Positions 25,201-36,800 of a stretch of 64,000 nt of DNA are shown piece after piece. Numbering within the stretch: position 1 is the stretch's first letter; each line of letters begins with the position of its first letter. The notes under the pieces are model-generated. The model saw only the letters and a list, made by a program, of their open reading frames with translations, made no database searches and was not told the DNA's origin. The DNA lies in contig OX393562.1 of NCBI GenBank assembly GCA_947652115.1, positions 30,193,852-30,257,851 of the forward strand, given 5' to 3'. Source of the DNA: Blastomussa wellsi (lineage: Eukaryota > Cnidaria > Anthozoa > Scleractinia > Plerogyridae). The translations under genes were made by a program, and so were the position numbers.

Positions 25201-26931
25201 CTGCTCAAGTCTCTTATAAACTCTAAACACAAAGCGATCGCCACTGCTTCAGCTGCGGCTCTTCGCAACTTGATGACCGTGAAGCCGGGAAGTTCTACGG
25301 ACAACGAATCAGTTTCCTCTAGAGCCGCCAAACACTATCGGAGCGTGCCAGCAAACATGCGGTCAGCGGAAGCTCAGGCCAGGATTAAAAGTGACGCAGC
25401 AAGAGTCTGGAATCGTTCTCCAAGATCCCAATCGCCATTACTCCATAGGCAGGCTACCCAGCAGCCTATTAACGTACGCCAGGCTGCTAAGCAAGATAAT
25501 GAAGTTGCCAGTTACTCTCAGCACGGAAATGCTGCAATCGACATCCAACCTGCAGGTTTGGTTACACAGCCACTACACCCCCATGGCCAGGCCACCAAAC
25601 AGACCGAAGATTGCAGTTCTAAAACGTTCTCAGGCCAAGCTACTGTCGTCATACCAGGGACCAGGCAGGACATTGACGCTGCCGCCCCAATTCCCCAGCA
25701 GTCAGGAAGAAAGAAGAATGGATCCTCAGTGTCTCTCGCTCACTCAAGCTCAAGCTCGAACCATGGCGCCGTGCAGGAAGTGGAACCCAGTCCTGCCCTC
25801 TTGCGTAGCAGGTCAGATGTCGGACCCAGGGCTCTTTCGGGTAGACAGAGGAGAGCTAAGGCGCGTGCCAATGATTCAAACAGCATAAGAAGTGGCGCTT
25901 CGATCGACGGTCGACATGCCGCGCATTTGAAGTGGAATCAGAGCAATGATTCATTGTCCAAGCATCGTCGACAGCCTCACAGGGACGCCAGCTCCAAGCA
26001 GAGTTACGAAAGACTTGATGGCGACCCTCGCCATTGTGGACAAGCAATGGAAAAACACCAACATTCTCGCTCTTCCAGCGATGGTTGTGCGGTAATTCCA
26101 CTGTTGTGTGACTCGTATCCGTTACACGTGTCACGTAAACCCAAGAGAGGTGACAGTTCAAAAGACAAGTGTGCGGCTGAGGCTTCGGTGGCGTCCAGGA
26201 TCAGGAGTATAGTACAGAGGGGTATGGAAACAGGAAGCGGACACCTTCAGCAGGCGGATGGCACTTCCCTTGTGTCGCCGTCTACTGCTCGGAAACTCAA
26301 CCAGTGGACAAACGGTCCCCTTGGGGAGACCTACGAGATGGCGGAGTTTGGTCCACAAGACGCGAATCTGCCTAGGATGTGCCAAGCGCCAGATCAGGCA
26401 AGTACCTCCGCGTCAAGATCCGGCTCCAGTACAGCGCGGCCTAACCAGAGGCACGCGACACAAAAGTTCAAATCATACCGCGACTCAGACAGCGACCCAG
26501 ACTCAGAAATAGACTCCGAGGAAGAGCGACACCTGTTTGGTCATCCTCGTAAAGCCTCGGGTTATCCGGAAGTCACCAATGCTTGGATTCAAAAGAGAAA
26601 ACCCAAAGTCCGTTTACCTCGTTCCGCGGACACAGAAAGCGTAACCTCGTCAACATGCAGTTGTGATCAAGTACAGAATGTCTGGATTCGCCGTCCGGAG
26701 TCCAAAGGTGCAAAGTCCAGTGCGTGCGTCGGGAAATGTAGCCGCAGTCGTCCTGTCAAAGGCTCAGACAAATACACTGTTAAAAAAACGATGGTGAAAA
26801 GTCGGCGTGACTCGACCGATTCACCAATATCCAGTCCCAGCTCCCATCGGGTGCTCAGAACCGCCTCTGGACGAGAACAGAAAAACTTCTCTGATCCGAG
26901 TAAGAGAGGAGTTAAAGTCACGTCGCTCTGA
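13211..26931 (+). CDS. APC: Adenomatous polyposis coli (APC) homologue, complete
   Basis: Scaffold of the beta-catenin destruction complex and microtubule/cortex linker in animals. Exons: 13211-13229, 15197-15248, 16418-16490, 17217-17537, 18533-18664, 19244-19378, 19745-19876, 21302-21424, 21828-21941, 22657-22891, 23564-26931. They total 4704 nt, or 1567 residues plus stop, against about 2843 in human APC. All splice sites are GT-AG with consistent phases. Order: acidic N-terminus (MEVDEIDD...WELSEEEESGG); Ser/Pro/Asn-rich linker (49-155); exon-encoded PPW-acidic modules (156-367); a Glu/Gln-rich helical stretch with a DSGFCS motif (368-446); low-complexity linker; armadillo domain about 602-1020; long basic, Ser-rich tail; C-terminal VTSL. 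Diagnostic blocks shared with vertebrate APC include LLSMLGTHDKDDMSRTLLAM, MRQSGCLPLL, LRNLSWRAD and LWNLSA (twice). I chose the ATG at 13211 because no earlier ATG was found in frame. No N-terminal coiled coil, 20-aa repeat or SAMP motif is visible. Confidence 0.95.
15284..15442. mobile_element. MITE, CCAAAATGGC family, copy 1
   Basis: Ends TTTTTCCAAAATGGCGGCC and GCAGCCATTTTGGAA are inverted repeats. Lies in an APC intron. Related element at 49121-49272. Confidence 0.6.
18190..18300. repeat. Retroelement-like tail, second copy
   Basis: Shares CATGCTGACGTCTGATCT with 40660-40760 and ends CCATTTACCATTACCATTAT. Lies in an APC intron. Confidence 0.5.
18735..18895. repeat. Dispersed repeat, copy 2
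   Basis: Second copy of the 925-1090 repeat, in the same orientation, inserted in the APC intron after exon 18533-18664. The two differ by scattered substitutions and small indels only. Confidence 0.8.
20050..20339. repeat. TCATGGAAA-repeat element
   Basis: Starts TGGGTTCGTACGGGTCATGG and ends AGTACAACCCTGG. The interior repeats GTCATGGAA at least six times. Lies in an APC intron. Its ends resemble those of 22051-22321. Confidence 0.7.
22051..22321. repeat. GTCCTTGAA-repeat element
   Basis: Starts CAGGGTTCGCACG and ends GGGTACAACCCTG, giving short terminal inverted repeats. The interior repeats AGTCCTTGAA at least six times. Probably a diverged relative of the 20050-20339 element. Lies in an APC intron. 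Confidence 0.7.
22517..22590 (+). repeat. tRNA-derived SINE head, degenerate
   Basis: A-box-like GGTAGCTCAGTTGGTTGGAG followed about 35 nt later by a damaged B box (GGTCATGGGTTTTTTGGGAC). No cloverleaf can be completed, so this is a SINE relic and not a tRNA gene. Confidence 0.5.
24031..25287 (+). other. APC: Armadillo-repeat domain of APC
   Basis: About 420 codons within the single large last exon, residues about 602-1020. The domain has the seven-repeat APC-type ARM fold, beginning at DTRIDMVQSLLSMLG and ending at AAALRNLMTVKP. In vertebrate APC this groove binds partners such as ASEF, KAP3 and AMER1. The conserved NLTFG, SVLRNLSWRAD, LSALWNLSAHC, GGILRNLSS and CGALWNLSARC ridges are all present, so the binding groove is probably preserved (inference). 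Unlike human APC, no intron interrupts the domain. Confidence 0.95.
25288..26931 (+). other. APC: APC C-terminal tail: basic, Ser-rich, PDZ ligand
   Basis: About 547 residues, against about 2080 after the ARM domain in human APC. By eye I see no 20-aa repeat (Phe...Thr-Pro-x-x-Phe-Ser core), no 15-aa repeat, no SAMP Axin-binding motif and no SxIP EB1 motif. What remains is a Ser/Gln/His-rich linker; a basic patch (GRQRRAKARAND); two similar aromatic blocks, TNAWIQKRKPK near 26577-26606 and QNVWIRRPES at 26674-26703; an Arg/Ser/Asp-rich end; and the terminal VTSL at 26917-26928. VTSL is a class I PDZ ligand equivalent to the VTSV end of human APC. QNVWIRRPES resembles the DVWVR block near the human C-terminus. 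Confidence 0.75.
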
Positions 26932-27687
26932 ACTTCTCTTTACGATACAATTTCGAGGATAAATCCATTGCGGTACAGAGAGCACGACAGGAAAACATGG
27001 AATATTTAAGAAAGAAAGACTTCAACTGAACGTCAGCTCGCTAAGATTTTTTACAGTAGTTGTTAAAGAGAATGGCTTTTGAAAGGCTTTCTATTTCCAT
27101 TGTGTTTACTGAGCGAAGTGATTGGCTAATGGCATTCTGTGCCGGATACTCTACCCAATCAGAGCAAGGATATTGTCTCGTTAGCCAATCGGAAGCGAAT
27201 CCGCTTTTGTTGGGATTTAATTGCTTTATCGCATTATTACAGCCGCTATGAGCGAGACTGGGAACTACTGATAAAAGTGTTTAAGTTCAGAATGTTCGTT
27301 TTCGTTCAACTTTGCGGATGGAAGGCAGGTGTTGAAAAAGACTGATCACTTAATCGAAAAGTTTTTGTTTTTCTCGACATGTTCAGTTTGGTGAATTATT
27401 GTTCACTTGCGTTGAGAACAGAACAAATGTTCATAATTTTTATATTGCACAAGGTAATTATTCGTTGGTAGAATTGTAATAATAGTGAAAAAAAAAAGAT
27501 CTTTATAGGCGGCACTAATATCTTTCATTATGTTAATTATATAAAGGTCGATACAAGTCAAACTGGGTTTGGTAGTGGTCCTTGTACTCGGTGAGTTTCA
27601 ATTGAAGAAGACATGCTGTATTACGGCTTCGCTATGTGGACAAAATTACGTTCAAATCGAAGGGAAAATTTCAAAATAGCCCACTTC

Positions 27688-27811
27688 AAGGCCCAACACC
27701 GGAAGTCCACGATTCACGGACTTCCCGTCACTCTGCGCATGCACCAAATCAAATCTGCATGCGCAGAGTGACGGGAAGTCCGTGAATCGTGGACTTCCGG
27801 TGTTGGGCCTT
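27688..27811. repeat. Perfect inverted repeat, 56-bp arms
   Basis: Arms 27688-27743 and 27756-27811 are exact reverse complements around a 12-nt spacer. The arms begin AAGGCCCAACACCGGAAGTC. Directly to the right, 27812-27858 forms a second smaller palindrome, CCAGAGGTCGCGAT / ATCGCGACCTCTGG, from the CTCGTCCCCAGAG element family. Confidence 0.95.
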
Positions 27812-28261
27812 CCCAGAGGTCGCGATTCTTGGTGCTGACCAAAAGGATCGCGACCTCTGGGGACGAGGATGGGCCCTTGACAGCCACGCCTTGTTTTTGT
27901 TTACATGCGCGAGTCTCAGTATTCTATTTTACGCGGAGCGTGTGGAAACGAAAGAGATCACTGCGAAACGTACTGAATTGGCAATTGAAGACTTCCAGTA
28001 GCAATTTTAATACAGGAAATTATGCAATAAGATTTCGCTTCACCCTACGATTTCTATAATTACGATGGCTTCGAAAATGGCGGAGGCTCACTAAGACCCT
28101 TTAATCTATTAGGCTTGAATTGGATGGAGATGTATTTTGCGCCGCCTTGTATTTGTTGGGCTGATTTTAAGCACGGAGTGAGAAACAATACGAACATTGG
28201 ATTCGTGCTTGGTAAAGGACCCTGGTCAGCCTATGGCGAAGCGAAATCTTACTACATCACG

Positions 28262-28332
28262 TCAAGTAGCTCAGAGGATAGAGCGCCCGCCCGGTGTTCG
28301 GGAGATCATGGGTTCGATTCCTGTCGAGGACT
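28262..28332 (+). repeat. tRNA-derived SINE head
   Basis: A box TAGCTCAGAGGATAGAGC and B box GGGTTCGATTCC with tRNA-like spacing and a pseudo-anticodon arm (CCGCCCGGTGTTCGGG). The acceptor ends do not pair, so I call a SINE and not a functional tRNA. Confidence 0.65.
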
Positions 28333-29442
28333 CAGAATTTTTCTTTGTCCTTCATGCACTTTGACGCTCAAGCCCCCGCGCGCCCTCCATTGCCAGCGTT
28401 TTTCTCGCAACCATTTCGATTTTCAAGCCCCCGCTCTCCATTCATCTTTTTCATTCACCGGGCTGAAAATTACCATGTTATATTTATCAGCGGTGGAGCT
28501 CCGCTCAGCAGCAGCACAACTGAACGGCACTGTCCTCTTTCAACGTAAGCCGTATTTGGGAATCAATCAAAACTAAAAGTTCTCGAATCTGATTGGATAT
28601 CCGCAAGCCCAATTGAGCACCAGTCCGCATCATAGGGAACTAATAGCGATGTTTCTCGTGACGTCAGCCATTGTTATTAATATGGCAACAAGAACCTAAT
28701 TGGCTATTGAAACAACGATTTCTTTTGTTCCGTGGTTGCCAAAATTGAATATCAAAAGAATGTGACGTCAACACTTGTAAACAAGAAATATCGCTATAAA
28801 GATAAGAAGCTCAACCGACACTTGATGATTTCGGGACAAGAAGGTCACTATTTTCTCATTTCTTTTTTAAGCCAACAATTTGGCCCTGGACAATTTAATG
28901 AAGCATTTTAAAGAGTTGAAACTATTACATGTTAAGGTAACAAATTATCATTTTATTCATCAAGTCGCCAGCGCGTCAAACAACTACTTAAAACGACTCA
29001 CGAAAGTACACTTTTTTCGATTCTCAAAACACTACCCTGGGTGCCATAAAATTTACTTGCACGACTGCTTCTAATCTCGGCAAGTCTCTATTTGTGATCC
29101 GCTTGAAAAACCTTTTTTTGGTCTCAAAAATTTTTTGTTCACCGAGTGATCCACCGAGCGCGTTCTTTTCCAGCGTATCCAATCACATTGGAGACGCTAC
29201 GAGCCGTTTACGACAAATTCTCGTAAAGAGCCGAAGAATGGACGAATGCAGAGATTACATGAGCTCCCGGAAAATTATCGGATCGTGCCACGTTGCCTAC
29301 GGTATTTGTTTGACTGACTGGTACAAGCGCTTGTACTCTCCACGCTGCGAGGAGAAAATTGGCGTTACTAACGTCTTACTACATGGGATACTCAGCAGGT
29401 AAATTGCGTTCTTTCTTTCTTTCGCCCTGAAAATTACATTAG

Positions 29443-29717
29443 TAATGCACCAATCAATGTAAATCCCGAAGGGGGGGGGGGGGAGTGCGGGCATAGGTGG
29501 GGGATTTGAACTGAGCTGAGATTTTCTGTTCAACTGCCCTGTCCCAGGGCAATTGTAGATGGTCAAAAGAGTCACTAAAAGTCAATAAAATGTCACTAGA
29601 AAGCCCATTAAAACGGTCAAAAGTCCCCACTACGGGACAATAACTACTGTCAAATCCCCCACCTATGTCCGCACTCCCCCCCCCCTCCTTCGGGATGTAC
29701 ATTGATAGGTGCATAAT
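29443..29717. mobile_element. MITE with ~70-bp terminal inverted repeats
   Basis: Left arm TGCACCAATCAATGTAAATC, then a G run and GGTGGGGGATTTGA. The right arm is its inverted, slightly diverged copy ending ACATTGATAGGTGCA. The interior is non-coding, with short GTCACTAAAAGTCA-type repeats. Confidence 0.8.
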
Positions 29718-30648
29718 CGCTTCTTGATCCCAAATCATCGCAAAACCCTCAGTGCTGGAACATTTCATAAGTCAATAATATAACAAATTTTTCTACCTGC
29801 GAGAATATCATTTAGTGATCAATGAAAACCTTCCCTATTTTCTATTACCAAGGAAGATATCTAAATTAAATAATGACGCCATATTTATGGTGTTTGATGT
29901 ACCGATTCCCTGAAACAGCTGATACACTATCTACACCAAGCAGTTCCATGCGAGTTCGTCAAACAAGCTTTCCTAACCGAGACGAAAGCTTGTGTGATAA
30001 ATTCAAGGACACTACCCATACAGCGATTTTTTCAATTGATTTGTACTTTGTCAAAAGCCGCTTGTTCCTTGTTCAAGTGGCCTGAAGTCCAATCACATCA
30101 GCCGTTTTAAAATCCCTTTGATGTAATTGGACCCTTTGTTAGACTCCAGCCAATCAAATCATGTATAAGTCATCACCATCCTTTAGACGCCATTTCGCTG
30201 ACAAGGCATCAACTCCAATTGCTCTTTACAGAACTTTCTTCCTCGAGGTTTATAAATGGAAGTGGGGCCGCCTCTTTTCATTTCATCCCATTGGCTAGTG
30301 TAGTAACCCCTTAACGACTGGCTCGAAGAACAGCAATCGTTAAGAAAACTGTCTATTTTTCCATCTTGGGAAGAGGGTAGGAGTCAAGCGGGGAGGGGGT
30401 GGGGGATATCCCGCTAAACCCGTTCAGGGAAGCCCCTGATGATTGTTTTGTAATCCAAAATACAATTTAGTATGGAGCGTTTTCACATGACGTCAAGGCA
30501 GCCATATTGGTGTTCCCAAACAAAGAAACAGCGGCAATGTTCCTATGCAAACATCGTCTTTTGTTTCAGTAAGACATATGGCAGCTGGTCACGTGAGTGA
30601 AAACGCTCTATACGTCTATTTCATAATTACAAAAATTTCATTTCCACG

Positions 30649-30888
30649 CTACGCGACAATCGCCAATGCTCTGTCGTTCGCGAAAAGCTGTCGGGCAAGC
30701 TTCACAACAAACTGCGGTCCATCCATAAGAGAATGCAGTGGATTTGCTATGAATGAATGGGCTTCCATGATATACTCTGCTAAACTCGAGTACTGTTTGT
30801 TAACACGAAGAGATTCCAAATTATTCAGAGCTTGTTCGGCATCAACAGTGGAGGAGATAACGCGTCCGCCAGGCGCTAACTGTTTGGT
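30649..30888 (-). CDS. EPG5: EPG5 terminal exon
   Basis: Seventy-nine codons and a TAG stop (30649-30651). The blocks AEQALNNLESL and KQYSSLAEYI match the extreme C-terminus of EPG5 (QQALNALESM, KQYVEYQDQI in human). Acceptor ATTTTAG precedes it. I found no clear AATAAA on the - strand in the next few hundred bases. Confidence 0.9.
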   Translation of the reverse strand, partial: TKQLAPGGRVISSTVDAEQALNNLESLRVNKQYSSLAEYIMEAHSFIANPLHSLMDGPQFVVKLARQLFANDRALAIVA

Positions 30889-33800
30889 CTAAAATGCAAA
30901 AAAAAAAATAGAATAAATACAAAATCAATCAGCCAGTCAATCCGCCTGAATGAATGAGCGAGCAAACTAACAACGAACGAATCAAAATGTTACTCGACTC
31001 AAGCTTAAAAAAGCTTAAAATCCCCAGGGAGCGCTGTGTCTGAGTTTTGGAAGCCTGAGTTTCGTCTAGCTCGTATTTGAAAACCCCGTGAGCTTTTAAA
31101 AATGTAGCACTCTTTGTTTTTTTGTGTGTTTTATTGGTGCCTAATTGCAAGCCACCAGTCCAAGAGGCGCTTCGAGGATGTTGTTATGCACTACCAAACT
31201 TAAACTTCAAGGAGAATTAACCTTTCGAGCTTCATAGGGCCTCATAGATGAGTGATCACAGGAACGAACGTACGTACCCTTTTTGGCTCTCGCACATATC
31301 CGGGCGCTTTAGCTTCTAGTCTCAGCAGTGAATTAGACGGCATTTGCGCCAATAGAAATGCTTCTAACGCCCTGCACATGAACCGGAATCTAAAATGAAA
31401 CACAAGAATGCAATAACGGGCCTTTGCCACTTTAAATGATGACAAAATGGTGTAATAATTTATCGCAAAATGAGTTTGAAAAGCATTAAAATCCTGACTA
31501 CAGGGATCCGAGAAAAGGGCGCGAAATAGTGTCCGTCCCGCGCTGGAACTTAGCCGTAGGGCTCGTGGTGCGCCTCTATTCAAGTTAAGTTGTTCATGAA
31601 CAGTGAAAAAGGTAGTGATGCGCTTTCGTATGAAAAACTGCTGTTTTGTCAGAAAGGTTATTCCTCTCGCGCTATTTTCCTGTTAAATAATGGTCCACTT
31701 CATTGATCCGTGTTAATTTTCGGCATGTTCCTCCACACCTATGCGACTTCGGCATGCAACGCAAACCTTCCTTTTCTTCTTTCCATGTTTGGTATCAGGA
31801 GTGCAGAAATTTAAGCTCGTAAAAAATTGCCACTCGCATATCCATTCATCGTAGTCCAGCCGTTGGCGCACAAACATTGCCCCGAAACCAAACCAAATAT
31901 ACGGCACACAAAACTATAAACTCTTCTTCTACGCGTTAAAACCACTGATTACAGAGAAATCGCAGAAGGCAATCTCAATCTCGGGAAGGTTCCAATATGG
32001 CGGTCGTCAAGTGCAATCTCTCTGGAAAATTGTTTCAACCGCTTCCCCATATACGAATCCCTCGATATTCTTCGGAACAGTAGATGTGACGTAATGTTCG
32101 TAGGATTTGTTATTTATCGGGAATTTTCTAAAAGAAATCGGAAAAATAACGTTCTAGCCAATCACAGAGTTAGAATTAATTGATTTCGCAATTTTAATTT
32201 TGATCGCTACTGCATATACGTTGCCATAGACCGCCAACGCTTTTACGCGAACCATTACTTGAAAAAACAGTCAAAAGCCGGAAATGAGTTGGGCAGTTCT
32301 TCGGAAATCTCTGCCTGTATCGATTATTCTGATACTTACTGTACACTTAGCTGAGATTTCTTGCCAAACCCAATGGCTCCCAACAAGCCAGTGGAGGCTT
32401 TGTCCTCTCCCAAGGAGTGTAGACTGGACGCTAGGAACGAGAGCTGTTTGGTGAGATCATTTAACGGTCCACTCGCATAATAAACTTGTCTTACACACAG
32501 CTGAAGTACCTTGTGCCACAACAACACAACTTTGGATTCGAATTCACGCCTGACAAAAATGATAAAAGTTCGTCACCGAAATGTCAAATTATTCAAGACA
32601 GTACGTTCCCCAAGACGACACGAAACCCAAAGGAAAAGGCTAAAATGTACATTTAGTAGAGGTGTCTGTTAATGTGAAGTTAAAGTTCCAGTCTTTGTAA
32701 ATGGCAGGATCTATTTGGCTGGGTCAAGACGGTGCCAGGGCAAAGACATTAGAGTTTCGGATGCCTTAATGGCAGACAAGGAATCTAACAGAAAACAATT
32801 TAATTGCTATGGAGGTCACCAAGTTTCATTTCTAACGAGAGAAAAATAAAAGAAATAAAAAAGGTTAGGAAAAGGCACAACAGACTTTATACAGCAATTT
32901 TTCGAAATGCTGCAGAAGATATTCGATAAAGAGCAAACGTCCTGATCAGAAAATTAAAAGTCGCCTTAGCCGGAAATACGCTGTTTTTTTGGTTGAGGGA
33001 CAAGAACATGATAGACGGTTTCGGGGAAACATTCGCCTAGAAATCTAGAGCAATTGTTCCTACACTTTTAATCTTCCCGCACTCACACCTAACAACCTGC
33101 AAATACCTGTTAGAATCAGCATATATATTTAACTATTTAAATATATAAAGTCTTCTACAGATCTGGATCAGATCTCAACGCCCAGAACGTTTGTCTTCCA
33201 AACAGAAATATCGAGCAACATTTTCACTTGCATCTACAAAACTGTTTACTTTCGCGTTTTGCCTCTTTCACTGTCATATGGATCAGTCATGTGTTTTTTA
33301 ACTCCCTTACCTGACTTTAATATGCGTACACCACGTGATTATATCAGTTAGAATATTCATCTCCTGGACGGGGCTCTGACATGATGATAATTTAAGAAGG
33401 ATGTTTGTGTACAGAGTCAGCAGAGCGCCTTGTTTGACACACTCTGAAAGAAAACAGCCGGTTTCGATAAACAGCACTTGTTTTGGACAATTTCAAAGTA
33501 GTGAAAGATGATACCCCCTCCACACTTCCTGGATTTTCGTGAGTCGTTTGGAGGTTCCAAAAGCAAACGAGACAACAAAAAGTTTAATATCACACAGTCC
33601 AAAACCCACCAACCCACCCCACCCAACCCACCCCCACCCAAAATACCCACAAACAGGTTTGCGACCAAGTCTCCTCCAAAAATAAACACCAACCTTGAAC
33701 AAACTCATCTTGTGCGAGCTCAGGGACTGCAACACTGGAAACAACTTGTCCCCAGCCTGCGTCCGCTTCTGCTTCCACTTGAGAATAAGAACGATCTGGA

Positions 33801-36800
33801 GACCAATGCTTGGCAAAAAATGACTCGATTCCAGTCTCCACGACAGACACCATGAACTGGATGTTGGCGAGGGTCCTACAGGCTGCCGGGATGGAAGCTA
33901 AGACCAGCATGGTACACGAAGTGTCCCGGATGAACTGTAACATGAAGTCCAATGCTACCCTGAGTATGTCCCCCACGGGAGAACAGTTATTTAAGAGATT
34001 GAGTGCTTCGGACATCATCAGACACACTTCCGATGCCGTGCTTGCGGGGTCCACACCTGAAGAAATACCAACATACATATTCTCCTCAATAGTCTCTAAG
34101 AAACTGTTATAGCCCAAGATAAGAGAATTTAATATTTGATCAACATAATTTGCTTTGAACTGACCTGACCCAGCAACAGACTGAATATCGTTGAGAACAC
34201 ACAAGATGGCAGGCCCGTAAGATTTGGCCTTGAGTTTTGTGTTCATTGAACACTTGGACAGTAGACTCGCTATACAGCGAACATAGGACGCACGTTTCAC
34301 TGCAGTGTCCTGTAAAATGTGAAGGAACCGTCTCAGGCAAATAAAATATATTATTCAAATTCATTAACTGTATGACTAAGACCAAAACACAAGACTACGG
34401 GAGTTTTCCAGCGCTTGTCACCGTCTGCATGTCTGCACTAACAGCTGATTCGCTAACTAAGAATAGTGACCGGCTGTTTACCGTTTACACGGGGAAATCG
34501 GTTGGTCGACGGTTTGTGCAAATGGAAAGCAAAAGTCCCCAATGGAAATTTCCGTTTGGGAATGGCGTGTTCCATCTACAAAACTGACCCAACTTAACGA
34601 GAAAGCCAAGGGTGAGTTTGACATATTGGCGTAGGGCCTGGAACTTGTGGCGATTGGCAAATGGCAAGCACATTTTCCGTTCGGAAATTCCGTTTGGGAA
34701 TTTTGGTCTACCTTTCAAGAAATCCCGTTTTCCCGAGAAAATTTCCGTTCGGGGAGACAAAATTAGTCTTCCATTTACATTCCATGCGAAACTTCCGGAT
34801 TTTATGATAAATGGTAAACAACCACTGTCTCTGAGATTGCTTTTCTTTAATTGTCAGTGCGACAGTGTTAAGATCCCCTTGTAACTGCTAAGCAGGGAAA
34901 TTTTAATTGCAACTTACTGGACGTGTTGGTTGCATGGAACCATCCTCAGAGACAACGATTCCTGCAGCAGCTCTGATTAACCTGAAGTGGAACAATCACT
35001 TGATAAGAAGTTGATTTGAAAAAAGGAGTCGGGGCGGTATTTAGCTTGCACAGCTAATTGTGGACACTCATCTGCATTGGATAAGCCGCATACTAACCTA
35101 GCATATGATGTTGTACTAAGAGCTGCGGTTGTTTATGCTACTACATACCTCAAGGCGAACCAGATCGACGATTTCTCTTCCAGCACTAGCTCCGCTGTAC
35201 CGTTACTAACTTGCCACGAGACAACTTGCTCAAAAGACCTGCGAAATTTAAACGAACATCAGTATGATACAATTCTTCTCCATTTTCCTTTTTTGAGCGT
35301 GAATTCAACCGGAAAGAAAAAAGCAAGAATGCACAAGAATGAAGAATGAAACCGTCAAGTGTGTTAGGTACGAGATTGTATTTACCAAGACTGCCTTTCT
35401 ACAAACGATTAATCCCAATCAAATCCCAAACTCAAAATGCCAATTGTCAAATATATTTATTTTTAATGTCACTTGTCAGAATTCGGAGATGCATCAAGGC
35501 CACAGAGTAATGTCAATTAGTCAATATATGGCACAGCTTTTTCGATTTATAATTCAAATCAATCAACCAAGATTTGTTGCAAACACAAACCTGCCATCAA
35601 GATAATGCCACGGAAATGCCAGCGCAATGTTAAGCAACTCAGGCATCTTAGAACCCTGTGGACAAAAAATAAAGACATGGAAAGGAAAATAAGCCGACTA
35701 CGAGACTCATTTACGAGAAGGGAAATTTGCTATCGTAACACGCCTTGCTCCGTGGACAGGATGACTGTATTGCAAAAAGAGAAATCGCTCTTTTAATACA
35801 GAGAGCAGTTAACGGTATTCTGAATTCATTGGCATGTACAAATACACGTGAATACTCGCTCACACGACACGCGCGTTTTGTGAGCGAGTCGACACGAAGC
35901 ATTAGAGACAGTACTCGACGGTACTCTGAAAATTGCCACGTCGGCATGACGTCATCAGGAGTATGCAACTAAGTTGCAGAGTTTCCTTAAATACAAAAAA
36001 CTGAGTCGACTTCAGCAGAAGTGATTATTTATGTTCTTGTCAAATCAATTCACTTACTTGTACAGTCATGATGTTCCTCTCGTTAGAAAACATGACAAGA
36101 AGATAAAACAAAGATGAATGTAGACGAGCCACAGCCTCAGCTGTTTGACTTTCACTAAAAGAAACAAATGAAAACGCGGCAGAATTAACGTCACATGTCT
36201 GAACATGCCAACGCATATCTCCAACAATTTTAGCCTCTTTCTCTCTCCTCAAAAGCCTCTACTCTACTCACGTTTAAAGACGTATGGTAATAGGTGGACA
36301 TATGCTTTGATTTCATTGTGGTGGTGAAATATTAGAGCATCCTAACAAAATACACACAATTTCCATACGTTTGTCATAATTCAGTATGTCTCCCGAGTGA
36401 AGTAGGTTTGTCAAAACAATTTTCTACAAATAACTTTTGTCAGATCCTGGTATGTAGAACCTCGTTACTCTCGTCTTCCCGACCCTGGAAACGAGGTTGT
36501 GGTATGCGAAGAAATGCGTCGATTTCGTTGTTAGTCCTCGTCTTGTGCAGGGGATGAGTGGGGGGGGGGGGGTGGGAGAGTGTTTCTCCCGATTCTGTAG
36601 TAACCCATTGTTCTCAACACTAAACATTTACAACTTCCAAGTGAATTTGGATTTTATGAACTTGTAATTAACAATTATTTTATGAACGCACGTTGGGAAT
36701 ATAGCCCACGGAGTGCCGAGTTGGCTTCAATTATCTCATATTTAAAAAGCGCGAGTAGAATTAGTTTTTTTTAAAAACGCCCAAAGAATTAAATTGTTTG

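Larger units (their letters stand above)
26932..30648. other. Interval between convergent APC and EPG5
   Basis: No gene is seen. It contains the 3' flank of APC, the 56-bp palindrome at 27688-27811, the SINE at 28262-28332, a MITE at 29443-29717 and the 3' flank of EPG5. I found no canonical AATAAA close after the APC stop. Confidence 0.6.

Noticed and set aside
28262..28332. tRNA gene
   Set aside because: A and B boxes are good but the acceptor arms do not pair and there is no discrete 3' end. The same holds for 22517, 37122, 50640, 62097 and 63190, so all are called SINE heads.
33508..33855. 115-codon plus-strand frame rich in Pro/Lys/Thr
   Set aside because: It is produced by the CCCACC-type low-complexity run and sits antisense to an EPG5 exon and intron.
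36058..36252. Leftward-extended EPG5 exon reaching 36252 (CDVNSAAFSFVSF before ESQTAEA)
   Set aside because: It would loosely resemble the missing block, but there is no acceptor with a pyrimidine tract upstream, while TTTCTTTTAG at 36155 is a good acceptor.
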